A stretch of 64,000 nt of DNA. Origin: Dryomyza anilis. Its lineage: Eukaryota > Arthropoda > Insecta > Diptera > Dryomyzidae. This document shows, piece by piece, positions 45,300 to 57,400 of this stretch. The stretch is taken from positions 11,800,501 to 11,864,500 of the forward strand of contig OX638133.1 of the NCBI GenBank assembly GCA_951804985.1. The letters are read 5' to 3'. Each line of letters opens with the position of its first letter. Within the stretch, counting starts at the first letter, position 1. The translations under genes and the position numbers were made by a program. The notes below the pieces were generated by a model. The model was given only the letters and a program-made list of their open reading frames with translations, had not been told where the DNA came from and did not search any database.

Positions 45300-46170
45300 A
45301 CAAACAGAACAAAATAACGAACAAATTTTAATTACAAGAAGAAGAATTTCTCCAATTTGCCATTCACAATGATTACCAACTGTCAAACGTCCACTTCGAA
45401 TTTTGAGACTTCAATAGTCTACTTCGAAAAGAAACCGGTTTTTGAGTAAAAATACTTTTAAAAATAAAATGTATTTAAGAATAGCAAAAATATATATACA
45501 GCCAGATATTGTAAGTCGATAATTGATGAAAGTAGTCACGCACGCCCGTGTGACTGACTTATTGAATTTTGTAAAGCGCAAAACGACTGACGTCACACGG
45601 TTTGCGCCGACGTAAAGAAATGATTTGTATTTCATAAAACTCAACCGCACGAATAATGTGTGAAATGAGACGCCAGCTTTTTTGGCTCCGTTCACTAAAA
45701 TGTTCACGAAAAAATGATGCAGAACAATTTAAAATATTTTTTAATACACTACACTTTTTTTTTCATCCAAAAAAATAAACCACATCTTTCTCAGTACAGC
45801 TGTTTCTTGTTTACCGAAAATCTATGTTCTATGTTTGTTTTTCTATTTTCCAAACCAAATCATCGCAAAATTATGAATGGTTTGCGTATTTGCTAAAATA
45901 AAGTGGGTTTTAGTACTGCCAGATTGAAAAATTTGGTAATTTTTACTAAATTTTGATTTTTTTTGTAACAAGTTTGGTTGTTGGTAACGCTTCATGTTTC
46001 GATGTTTACAACGATTTCATAGAACGGTAGAAAGAACAAACTCAACGTAAGAGCCAACGGGCGGAATGCGTGAAGATATAAAATACAACTTTTGAAACGA
46101 TGTGATATCACTCACATGTGAGAGCTCTCACTCACATCGATATACAATATCTGGCTGATAGAATTAAAAG
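45300..46170. other. coilin upstream region and spacer with a dispersed repeat
   Basis: No gene is seen. Positions 45535-45716 hold the reverse-complement relative of the repeat at 8955-9085. A GCCAGATATTGTA phrase near 45503 also occurs (reversed) near 46140 and near 8172. Confidence 0.5.
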
Positions 46171-46175
46171 TTATA

Positions 46176-47072
46176 TCTATATATCTATATATATATATAA
46201 AAATGAAATGTCCTGTGTGTGCCAGAGCATCACGGGAGAATGTACCGACGGATTTGCTTGATTCTTTTTGTATTTTGTTTGTGTAAATACAAGAGTGGTT
46301 TAGGAAAAAAGAAAAGTCTGAAAAACCCAAAGGAAAAGCCGGAAAATCGAAAATATCTAAATTTGACAATGAAATTTAGGCAGGGTGTTCGTTTTTCGAC
46401 GTAAATGTGCACTACGGTGCGATTTTTTGAAATTCGTCTCCTAAGGTATACAGATGGGCGTGGCAAAATTGAACTTTTAATTGAATGTATCGGTGTAGTT
46501 AAGATAATCACAGTCAAGAAATGTGGTTCAGTGACGTATATTGTTATTGTTTCATATTTTTACAAATGTGGGCGGAATTGGACAATGGGGCGTGTCCCTT
46601 TCCATATGACTAAAACTATAAAAATGTTGTAAATCCTGAATTCCGCGAGAATTCAGCACAACATAGAAATATACATGGGCAGAGAAGTCTGAACAAAATT
46701 ATATATATGTTTTTTTTAATACAATTTTGTGATATTTTTCACAGAGAAACCGATTACACGACAAGATTCAGCAACCTTTAAGGGTTAAGATGTGAAAATA
46801 TGGACAAGTTGGCAACTCTGGAAGTTCCTTTTTTGATCCGTTTTTCAAGGTGATAATTTTGGTGATAATTTTGTTATAATTTTGACAAATGAGTCACATA
46901 AAATGTAAGTGGGATTGGAAAAAGGGGCATGTCACTACTTTCAAGGTGGTCGGAAAAAATAACGAATGACTTACACTAAAAAGGGGAAAAGGAGCGTAAA
47001 CCTTTTATAAACGATATAGTTTTGCAATTACAAAAACTTAGCACGGGCGAAGCTGTGCACGGGTCCAGCTAG
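46176..47072 (+). mobile_element. Non-autonomous Helitron
   Basis: The 5' end starts TCTATATATCTATATATATA followed by AAAAATGAAATGTCC, a frequent Helitron opening. The 3' end has a hairpin GCACGGGCGAAGCTGTGC about a dozen bases before the terminal CTAG, followed by T. No terminal inverted repeats and an A/T insertion site fit rolling-circle transposons. About 0.9 kb, with no Rep/helicase ORF. Confidence 0.75.
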
Positions 47073-47079
47073 TTTTTCA

Positions 47080-48100
47080 ATAAAAACAATTTTACACCTT
47101 TCCTCCGTACAAATAAAACAATTAAAGTAGCAGTTAGTTTTCAACACTTTTATATTGTAAAATTGAACACAGTAGAAGCATTGCTTTCTAACAAATACTT
47201 TTTATTTGTGATGTTTGTTATAAATGATAAAATACAGCAGTGTATTATGCGCGACTATAATTCAATTTTTTTTAATAATAGTCAAAAAACGAAAGAGTAT
47301 TTTAATGCTTAGCACAATTTAGAAACGACTAATTAGGCTTACAAATAAAGAACATGACAAAACGAAAGAATATGTGTGTTTCTATTCAGAACAATCGAGT
47401 TATAATAAATATAAAGCATTAACATTTAAAATACACAAGTTTTAAACTTAAAGGTGTCATGTTTAAAATTTTGTAAATACATTGATAAATTGACTAATCT
47501 TAATAACAAATATATATTTATATAAATAGAATAACTATTTCTTAAATAGAATAATGAATTTGGTATAAAAATAGTAGCTACTAATAGAATAGTATTTTGT
47601 TTTTTTTCCTTTTCTGTATATAATAAACTCTTAACAATTTTTTAAAACTTTTTTTTTAACGTAAATAATACTAACAATTTGTGCGATTATCAATTTGATT
47701 TAGTTGTTGCTGTTAACATTCGTTGGGTAACTAATTTGATAAAGTGCTTGAATATTTTACTTTTACATTCGAATTAAACATATAGACATTTGGCTAATTG
47801 CTTTAGTATTATTCATAATTGAGCTGAGTACTGCATTTAAATGGTGCGTTAAACAGTTTTAATCTAGGCTGACTCTTTTTTTTTGTAGTTTTACTTTAAT
47901 AAAATATAATGCACAAGTTTAATGCAAGAAACTATAATAAATGATTAGATAATATTGTCAGTTATTAAAACGAATTTGCGTTCATTAACGACGAAAGATG
48001 AAATATCCAACACTTTGAGATTTCTGCAATGTTAAAGGGTACATCTCAGGTTCCTCAAATATAACCAGTAATTACTGTGAAGCTTAATACTATGTAGTAC
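47080..48100. other. AT-rich region, partly 3' UTR of the SOCS gene
   Basis: Lies downstream of the minus-strand SOCS gene. It is AT-rich with no other recognisable gene or repeat end. Confidence 0.5.
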
Positions 48101-48107
48101 AACTTGT

Positions 48108-49595
48108 TTAAAAAACCAATTCGCGTTTTTCGCTCAGATACTCATGCAGCTTAGGCGGTATTGGCAGTTTGGCGATTTCCACGTCCGACGTGTGACGCTG
48201 TATAACGCGTCTGCAGAGATCCTGCAGCGGCGGCATTTTTAAGTAACGACTCAGTGGATACTTTAGAATGACTGGAAACGGTGGTTGCATTTCGTTTGGC
48301 ACACGTACAAAACAGACAAAATTATCGTTGGTGCAGCGATACAGTATGTCCTCGATCATTTCAACAATCGACTCGTATTGCAGCTCTTCGAAGTGCCAAT
48401 AGTTTTCGCGATACTCGAGGCGATAGTGCAGCGTTACGTTGACAATGCGAAAGCTCAGCGTGAACTGGGAGCCGCTGGTCTCTGAGTCGCGTACAAGAAA
48501 GGAGCCGGTGGGTTTATCGGTCAGTTGGCGCTGTGCATCACGGCGGGAGATTTCGCCCCAGTACCATACCTGGCTGAAATGTCAAAAATAAATAGTTTTT
48601 AGTTTAAATTGTTTTGATTAAATTTTATATTTTAATAATTAATAATAATTTATTATTAATAATTAGAAAATGAAATGAATATATGATGATTAAATACATA
48701 AATGGTAAACATATAATAAAGACATTTTAAACAAGGTTTCAATTTAAGTTTTATAACGAAGACATTTTTGTTACATACACAAAAAATAAAAACCAACTAC
48801 TTGAAAATTAATGTGATATATATACGGATAATGGATACTGATATTTCTGATTTTTGTACAAAACAAATTTAAAAAAAAAATAATAATTATCCAAATGAAT
48901 ATTAACAATGCGCAAAAAAAGGAAACATTGTTTAAGACCCACCTCAACATTTCCGACGATGCCTTAAACATCACCCGATTTGGTGCATCATCGCGCTCCA
49001 ACCACTTCTTCGTTACGAAACGTTTAAAGTGCAATGTAAACGGCACCATCTCGGAATCCTCCATTGAATTGCCACCACACTGCAGCAAATGATGAGCGGC
49101 GGTGTTGCTCAGTGGTAGATGAACCTCGCGTGTCGGCGAGCGTGTTACAAATTCAGCAGATGCATCTGTAGTCGCACCATCCGAATCATGTCGTTTACGT
49201 GGACGCAACAAGGAAAAATGTAGACCCATTTTCTTTTTCAAACGTTGGAATACATTTTTCTCGTCTTTTCGTTTGCAATTATTAAGGACAGTGGCATCAC
49301 TACCTGCAGCTCCAGCGTCCGTCTGTCGATTGCTGCTGCTGTTATCATCAGCATCTGCTTCTTCGTTGTTGTTATTATTGTTTTGCGGCTCCGCCGATGT
49401 TGTTGTTGTTGTTGTTATCGCTGGCGCAGTTTCTTCCGAGCGTTTGGTCAGGGAATGAAACCAGTTGCGTTTGTCCATGCGCTCCTGTGAATTTGTTGAT
49501 GCCACGCAGGACGACGCAGTGCTGCTGGAAATAGATATATTATGTGCACTACTCTCGTCATTTGGTTCAGACACCACCACATTGTCGCTGATCAT
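48108..49595 (-). CDS. Socs44A: Suppressor of cytokine signalling (SH2 + SOCS box), SOCS6/7 type
   Basis: Adaptor that recruits phosphotyrosine targets to an Elongin BC/Cullin-5 ubiquitin ligase and modulates JAK/STAT and EGFR signalling. Minus-strand exons 49595-48943 and 48573-48108 join at a phase-2 GT-AG junction and give 372 residues. The N-terminal part is Ser/Thr/Asn/Asp-rich with a basic patch (NCKRKDEKNVFQRLKKKMGL). An SH2 domain follows (WYWGEISRRDAQRQL, PTGSFLVRDSET with the phosphotyrosine-binding Arg in FLVR, then FTLSFR and HYRLEY). The SOCS box closes the protein (YPLSRYLKMPPLQDLCRRVI, KLPIPPKLHEYL). Its size and the SOCS6/7-like box fit Drosophila Socs44A rather than the much longer Socs16D or Socs36E. 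The family call is firm; the exact orthologue is my inference. Confidence 0.92.
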
Positions 49596-50635
49596 TTTGT
49601 TGATTATTTAAACTGTGCGACGAACCAAAATCTATTTCACATAATTTGTAATGTGAAATATTACGATATAATTAATTAATCTTCACCATTTTATTTAATT
49701 TATTAATAAATTAAATATATTACTTATTAATTAGTATTTAAAAACTTTATTTAATTTTTGATTAATTTTGATGAAGAAATTGATGATGAAAGAAAATCCA
49801 CGATGACATTTTTAACGAAGAAGATGGTGGGTGGTTAATCTTTTTCAAACGAAGTCAACCGGGTGACTCTATATCTCAAGGCATATTCAACGAAGACAAC
49901 CGGGTGAATTATAAAATTTTGACGAAAAGAAAATGACGTCCAGTCTTGTCGTTGTCCTACTAACTCTGGGACTTTTTAACACTGAACATTCAGAGTCAGT
50001 AATACGTTAAAATTATCGAAGTCGCTTATACACTGGACTTGCTGTGCTCGATTTACCAGAGGTTCTTTTACTCAAATCTACTTCATTTAACTCTTTCTAC
50101 TCCCCAAAATTTTTAAGTTGGCGAAAAGTATGAACACTGAATATCGTTATCAAATATCCGATATCGCGATATAGTATTTCTTTTTTTGTATCGTATTTAT
50201 TTGTTATTTTTAGTGATTTTTGTTTGTTTGTCAAATCAATCATCAAATGAAAGTTTTAAAATTCATCGTCGTGAAGAGGAGGGGAGTTTTTCAGTACCTA
50301 ATACTTTACAATCGATATTTTTCATTTTTCGTATATTGTGTATCAATTGATAAAGACAGACGTCCAAAATATCGTAAATGATATCAAATATTCGTAAATA
50401 ACGACTAAAATAATTGTATACGAGAATCGTAAATTTGTATACGAGAGTTGTAAAAGTTTCGTTCTTAATTTGTTCACCATAACAAGCTATCATAAACGAA
50501 CTAATAAATATTGGATCGTTTATTTTTATAAAATACGATAATATACTCGTAATAAACGTCCTATTTTGTTCGTCAAAAAACTCGTTTTTAATATTTTGAC
50601 GATACTATTTTTATCGTAAATAAGAAACACTGATA
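49596..50635. other. Spacer upstream of the SOCS gene
   Basis: Includes the SOCS gene 5' region. AT-rich, with ACCGGGTGA phrases near 49858 and 49901. No gene is supported. Confidence 0.5.
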
Positions 50636-50648
50636 CGACATTTTTTTT

Positions 50649-51110
50649 TCATCGTATCACAGTTCATCGAACACAATTCATCGTATGCACAGTTCATCGT
50701 ATGCACAATTCATCGTATGCACAATTCATCGTATCACAATTCATCGTATGCACAATTCATCGTATGTACAATTTATCGTATGAACAATTCATCGAATGAA
50801 ATGAAATTTACTGAGGAGAGTTAAACATTTTTTTATTTGTTTAAAGAAAAAAGACATGTTTTTTCAAAAATCGCTCGATTTTTTTGAAAAATGTTCGCCT
50901 GTGGCTCTCTCTTGTTATCACTCCTTCTATAAATGTATTATATCAACTGTTGTGCTGATTAGATAAAAATTGTACATACGATGAATTGTGAAACGATGAA
51001 TTGTGCATACGATGAATTGTGATATTCATACGATAAAATATGCATATGATGAATTGTGTTTGATGAATTGTGTTCAATGAATTGTGATACGATGAATTAT
51101 TTAAGATGAA
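50649..51110. repeat. Fold-back element with tandem-repeat arms
   Basis: The left arm (about 50649-50800) is a tandem array of CACAATTCATCGTATG-type 16-mers. The right arm (about 50972-51110) is the same unit in reverse complement (CATACGATGAATTGTG). A unique loop of about 170 bp lies between. Inverted arms built of short direct repeats are the architecture of FB-type fold-back transposons. No ORF in the loop. Confidence 0.8.
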
Positions 51111-51322
51111 TTTTTCGGTTCCTGTTAATAACGATGCTTTACGTTATTACGATGCTTCCCTTGAATAATTTTACGATGAATTATGTTTGTAAACAATCGA
51201 TGAACTGTCAACAGTGAAACCTACAAAACAAAAAAAAAATTGTGTAATTTGTAATTCGCAATATTTAAATACAATTTCTTTTAAATATATTAAATAAAAA
51301 CGAATTCATATAAATTGCCGCA

Positions 51323-53316
51323 ATGGCAACGTACTCCAATCAGCACTGGCTGCTATCACATGTACGCAACTCTTTCATATCCACCGATGACACGGGAATG
51401 TGTGAGACCGTCATGGCAAGCGATGATCTGCCCAAGCATTTCATGCGTAAATTTCAAGATGCCACGCCCACCAACAGCCACTACAGTAACAACGCCCACA
51501 ATGAGCTACAGCAGCAGCAACAACGTCGCAAATCCAATTGCAATAGCAAAAATACACAACGACTTTCGTTGGATCTGCCGCTGCAGGAGGTAGATTTTGT
51601 CTGCTACCCAGGACTGGATCAGAGTGATGACGAGGACATGGATCAATCAACACAATCTTACGATATTCAAATGTATCCCGAGGTGGGTGCACATCGTTTT
51701 CGCTCGAATACAGCACAAAAGCTCGAGAAGATGGACATAGCACGACGCAAGGCGGCACGCACCAAGTGTGTCAACTATGATGAGGAGATTTTGGAACCGG
51801 AGCGCATTGATTTGTTCGTGCGTAAAAACTTAGTAAAGCCACAAACATTGCAAGTACAACATGTGGTTGATGCTGTAGGGGATGATGATGATGACGTCGA
51901 TGATGTGGATGCGCCTGGAAAAACGGATTTTATTAGAAGCAGACTAAGTATGCAATTGGCCAACAGCCCTAAGCAAACACAAAATAAATTTATGGAATAT
52001 GCGCGCTTTGATGGCACCTCACAGACGGGCATGCAAACGAAGCGCATCAATGTGTTTCTCAGTATGTTGCCGGAGAAGGAGCGCAATTATCCAATTAAGA
52101 TTTGCGTTGTGGCTAGTGCCAAGATATTGGAGGTAAGTAGAGGTAGAAAATATGAAGTGAGTTTCATTTAAAAACCGAATGGATTTTATTGGACTGTACA
52201 AAATATGTCAGAAATATGCAAAAACATAAAAAAAAAACATTTATAGTTCAACTTTTTTGTCCACAGGTCATTGGCTTCGTTTGCTACAAGGCCACCATAC
52301 AATTTCCGGAGATACCGCTCAAGTCCATACGTCACTATGCGCTCTACATGACCGAGGACAACGACGACATGGAAGACTTTCCACCGCTGGATAATCGCGA
52401 ACCCTGCTCCAAGTTTGGTTTTTCACATCTCACACTCGCCGAGCGACGTCCATTGGCGCCGGTGACGCGCATCGATTACCATCCGCAAAATTCAACCAGC
52501 AAATCGTTGACATCGGAAGAGGATAAAGCGCGCTTGGCTGCCGCAGCAGTGCGTGCGCTGCAGGGCATTGATTTAAATGGCAATGATGAGTCGAATAATG
52601 AGTTGACAACGGGTGCCAACTCGGCCGCCGCTGCCACTGCCACCGTTGGTGACGATAGCTCAATCAATTATGCCGATCGCATGGACATACACAATGACAT
52701 GTTAGAGGCGCCCATCTACCGTAGCTATCGTCTGCACATCATTGATAAACGTTTCTTCAAAACTGAAGTGACACTGGGCATCTCTGGTGAACGCATCGAA
52801 ATCGATCAGCACAAGAACGTCAAATTCTGGACCAAACAGAAGGCTGTTACCTATCCCATCGATTCGATTGCATTTTGTGAAATTGTCGAACGCCGCAATC
52901 AGAAGGCTATATTGAGAATTTGGCTAAAATCTTCTTCGTCCTCATCTACAGCGTCTGCTGCTGCAGCTGCCTTTGCTGCGAATAATTCTGCCAACATAGA
53001 CATCATTAAATCATCAACGCTCAGCGTTGGTGGCGCCGGCAGCAATGTGGCAACACCACATTCACCCACCAGTCCCGGTCACTATCCGTCGATGTCATCG
53101 CCATTCGCTATGTTTGCAGGCGCCACAGCAGGCAGCGGCCAACCGCATCTGCGTTTTAAGCACTACGACTTTGAGGCGAATCTGCACATGGCCGATCATA
53201 TACTGCACAAGTTGAACTGTATACTGGATGTGTGTTCCAGCGAGTTGCGTCGTGACTTTTTGCAAATGCGCGAACGCAAATCGGAGCGCGCCAAAAAGCA
53301 TTTGAAAATGTTTTAG
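51323..53316 (+). CDS. Sin1: Sin1/MAPKAP1, TORC2 subunit
   Basis: Essential subunit of TOR complex 2, where it presents Akt/SGK/PKC substrates and helps membrane targeting. Exons 51323-52132 and 52267-53316 (phase 0, GT-AG) give 619 residues. The N terminus has [20 protein letters not shown]. The CRIM substrate-binding domain covers about residues 232-350 ([51 protein letters not shown]) and is cut by the intron. A Ser/Ala/Asn-rich linker replaces the Ras-binding-like region. The C-terminal PH domain begins near 421 ([40 protein letters not shown]) and contains a low-complexity insert of about 70 residues (about 493-562) before [20 protein letters not shown]. The start Met is the first in frame, close to the conserved N terminus. 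Confidence 0.95.
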
Positions 53317-53539
53317 TTGTTGCATTTTGCAACGTCGTTTCGACGTTTTTTGGGTGTCTACTGTGGGATATCGTTGTCGCGCGATATGCTGGATTAGATG
53401 TGCTCAGTTGGCAAATATTTTAAACGTTTCGTGTCGTTAGCATAAAGAAATAAGTTTTGATTCCTTTGAAAGGCTTAACTTTAGAGTTTAATGTTTAATA
53501 ATAATATTTATAATAAACAATATCAATAATCGAAATTTA

Positions 53540-54130
53540 AAAATTTGAATTTTTAATACAATATTGAATTTAGAGTGAATAATTTAAATTTTAGTGAAAA
53601 ATTTAATTTTTAGTGAAAAATTAAATTTTTAGTGAAAATTGAATTTTTAGTAAAAAATGTAATTTCTAGTGAAAAATTGAATTTTTAGTGAAAAATTTAA
53701 TTTTAAGTGAAAAATTTTTAATGAAAAATTTAATTTCTAGTGAAAAATTGTATTTTTAGTGAAAAATTGAATTTTTAGTGAAAAATTGAATTTTTAGTGA
53801 AAAATTGAATTTTTAGTGAAAAATTGAATTTTTAGTGAAAAATTGAATTTTTAGTGAAAAATTGAATTTTTAGTGAAAAATTGAATTTTTAGTGAAAAAT
53901 TGAATTTTTAGTGAAAAATTGAATTTTTAGTGAAAAATTGAATTTTTAGTGAAAAATTGAATTTTTAGTGAAAAATTGAATTTTTAGTGAAAAATTGAAT
54001 TTTTAGTGAAAAATTGAATTTTTAGTGAAAAATTGAATTTTAAGTGAAAAATTGAATTTTTTAGTGAAAAATCAAATTTTAAGTGAAATTTTTAAATTTT
54101 TAGTGAAAAATTTAATTTTAGTGAAAAATA
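53540..54130. repeat. 19-bp tandem satellite
   Basis: Unit TTGAATTTTTAGTGAAAAA, nearly perfect from about 53752 to 54050 and more diverged on both sides. It follows the Sin1 3' end and precedes the SMYD4-like gene. Confidence 0.9.
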
Positions 54131-54458
54131 GAATTATGAGTATAAAATCATTGTACATCTGTTGAATTGTATATCTCAGAGATACATGGTACGAAAGAGC
54201 TGTAGGCGCATTATTGAAATTTTCACCCCATACTTACTCTCCGTAATTCTAAAAATACATGTTAAAAATATACACCACACGTTGAAAAATGAATTCAGAA
54301 TTTTCATTTTCATTTAGTTTTTCTGCAGTTTCCACGACAATAAGTTTGTTATTACACCCAACTATTTTGGGATTAAATAAAATTATATTTTTCATATATG
54401 AAAAATCATTTAAGATATTAGTGGTAACAAAAGAAAACCAAAGTGCAATTAATACGAA

Positions 54459-57400
54459 ATGGGTTTAACCGAGAAGAATGGATTTTTTCCCGATTACTAT
54501 TTGAATTTGAAGAATGCACAGTCGTCAAATGATTTCGAGAAGCAAATCGATGGAATCGCCGGGTGTTCCGACGATTTCGAGCGCATGGCATTCATTGAAC
54601 AGCTGACATTTGTACGTGATGCTGATAAAAATCTGGATGTACAACGCAGCTATTCCGGCAAGAGCGCCGAAACGGCGGCATTACTCAAGGAAAATGGCAA
54701 TCAGGCATTTAAGTCCATGAAGTGGCTGGATGCAATGATACTGTACACCAAGAGTTATGCGGCGTTGCCAAGTGACAAAGGTACTTTAGCAGTTTGCGGG
54801 GGGTTCTTATAATATATATTTAAAATATAATTTATTCGAGTAGTATCCGAGCAATCTATTATATTGGCCAACCGTTCGGCAACATTGTATCATATGGAAA
54901 AATACGATGAGACGTTGATAGATATTAAAAGATCACTGGACTTGGGTTATCCGAAGGAGCTGGTCTATAAGTTGTACGATCGGCAGGCGCGCTGTTATAT
55001 GGCGAAGAAGATCTATCCGAGTACTATAGAATGCTTTAAGTAAGTCAAAAATTTAACAGTATTTACAGAAAATGACGTTGGAAAATGAAGTTAGTTGTAA
55101 CAACCAACTTTAATGCTTTAAAACGAATTTGCTATATACTAATTGTTGATGCAAATTGTATATTCGGTTGTCATTTAAAATAATGTTATTTACACACGCC
55201 AAATTGTTCTAAAATTATTCTAAATTACTGTAGTCCAAACTATAACCCTTTTAGTATGTATAACAACCGAATTAACAGTTGATAGTACCGCAGCGCAACA
55301 AATTTCTAATTTAAAATACTTAAAAACTTGAAAATCTCTTTAGAAAATGCATCACTGCCATGGACGACGCCAAATTAGCTACGGATAGACGCGGTAAAAT
55401 GACGCTTGACGTCATGACCATGATGAAAATGTTGGAAAAAGATCCGCGCACCAAAAAACAAGCGGAAAAACTAAAGAAAAACGGTGAGGTTGAGCTAACA
55501 CTGGCCATACCCGAGGAAAAGGAGTTCATGAGCGCCGCCATACGCATTGATCAGAATCGTGAAGAGGGTCGATTTGCGCGTGCCGCCACCGATGTTAAAG
55601 TGGGCGAGGAGATACTTGTGGAGAAACCATTTGTGGCTGTGTTATTGGAAAAGTTTGCCAAGACACATTGTGAGAATTGTTTTGTGAGGTAATTATTATA
55701 TCCTAGATATAGGGCGCAGATAAACTTGATATCGAGTTCCGCATAAAAAAGAACCATAAGCTTAATTGAGAAAATGAAATTATCAGTTGATAGTCTACTC
55801 TTTAATAACACTACTCAATATAACGAGAAAAAATGTTTCCCCATGGACATATTGTCGTTGTAGCACGAAAAATCACCAAATATATTTTTATGAAAAACTT
55901 AAATTTCGAGTTTGTTGATTAATATTATAAAAAGTAATTGATGCATTTTTAAAGTTGAAATATCAATTGATAGATTTACATTTTCTTATTATGTGGTAAA
56001 AAAAATTGAGATTATTGATTCAAAATTGACAGATACATAAAGATTTTTGTAAATGTATATTTGGCATTTTGAAAATGTATTTAAGAAAATCGCTATTTAA
56101 TTTTTAGTTCCTTACACAACACGTTTTTCAACAAACTGTGAATGCAATTATAATATACCAATAAATGATAATATTCCAATACGGGTTTAAGATGTTTGAA
56201 TCTAAACTCTAATTATTTTGATTTTTTTAGAGTTATTTTGTATGCATTTTTAGCATTTCAGATCTAATGATAAGTAAGAAAATGATTTAAGGTTATGCAG
56301 AGCATAGTTGAAACTAACGATAAAAATTACTAACTAATGTTTCTCATTTTTTAAATATGCGCTACCCTCAGAAACTGTGTTGGTAAAATTATGTATGTAA
56401 AAGAGTACGAACATTTTTCTCACAGAGCATATTTAATAAAGAAGACCAATTAGAAAAATATTAGTAATTTTAATAGATAGTGTGGTCCATGCTCTGGATA
56501 ACCACAAATAAATTTCTTGTTTATCATCCAATCTTAAATACAAAAAAAGAAATGAAATCGTGTTTACAAGAAATAAAATGACATCGAATTGTATATTATA
56601 GATGTACGAGATATCCATGTCTAAATTCGTACTGAGTAGTGTAATTTGAATATAAAAATTTAAAAAAAATACTTTAAAAAAATCATCTATTTTACTTTTT
56701 CAGAACCGCCATTCCGGTAGTATGTCCCAATTGCGCTGATGTCGTATATTGCTCGGAGAAATGTTTCAAGAGCGCCGCCACCACATATCACAAATACGAG
56801 TGCGGCATACTGCCCACCATCTGGCGTTCGGGTGCCTCTATTAATTGTCATCTGGCGCTACGTATTGTGGCCACTAAATCGTTGGAGTATTTTCAAAAAA
56901 TACGTGGAGAATTGAATAAAGAATTGAGCATTGATGAGATTAAGAAGTAAGTATTAGTATTATAAACGATATTTTTAGTAAAATTACTAATTGTTCTAAT
57001 TTATAGATTACCTAAGGATGACTATAGACGTGTCTCACATTTGGTGCGTCATGAGACAACACGTTCTGCGTCGAATTTCTTTCAACATGCATTGATGGCA
57101 CGTTTTCTGACCAAATGTCTACAGCAAGCGGATTTCTTTGGCAGCTCCTCGGCACAGCTGCAGGACGACGTTCTGACCATACAAGGCTTTATACTGCGCA
57201 GTTTACAATTTATACAATTCAATACGCACGAAGTTTCCGAATTACATAAATCACCGACTGATGGTACAGAGAAGACGGTCTTTATTGGCGGTGCTCTCTA
57301 TCCAACTTTGGCGTTGTTTAATCATTCATGTGATCCGGGTGTTGTGAGGTATGTATTTTGTTCAATGGGAAATATTATAGATTTTTTAAAAAATTTCAAA

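Noticed and set aside
45491..46160. CCAGATATTGTA-type phrase occurring three times as a regulatory site
   Set aside because: Its copies lie beside repeat ends (8.17, 45.5 and 46.14 kb), so it is more likely a transposon fragment.
53540..54130. CRISPR-like direct repeats
   Set aside because: The 19-bp units are contiguous without spacers and the context is eukaryotic; it is a satellite.
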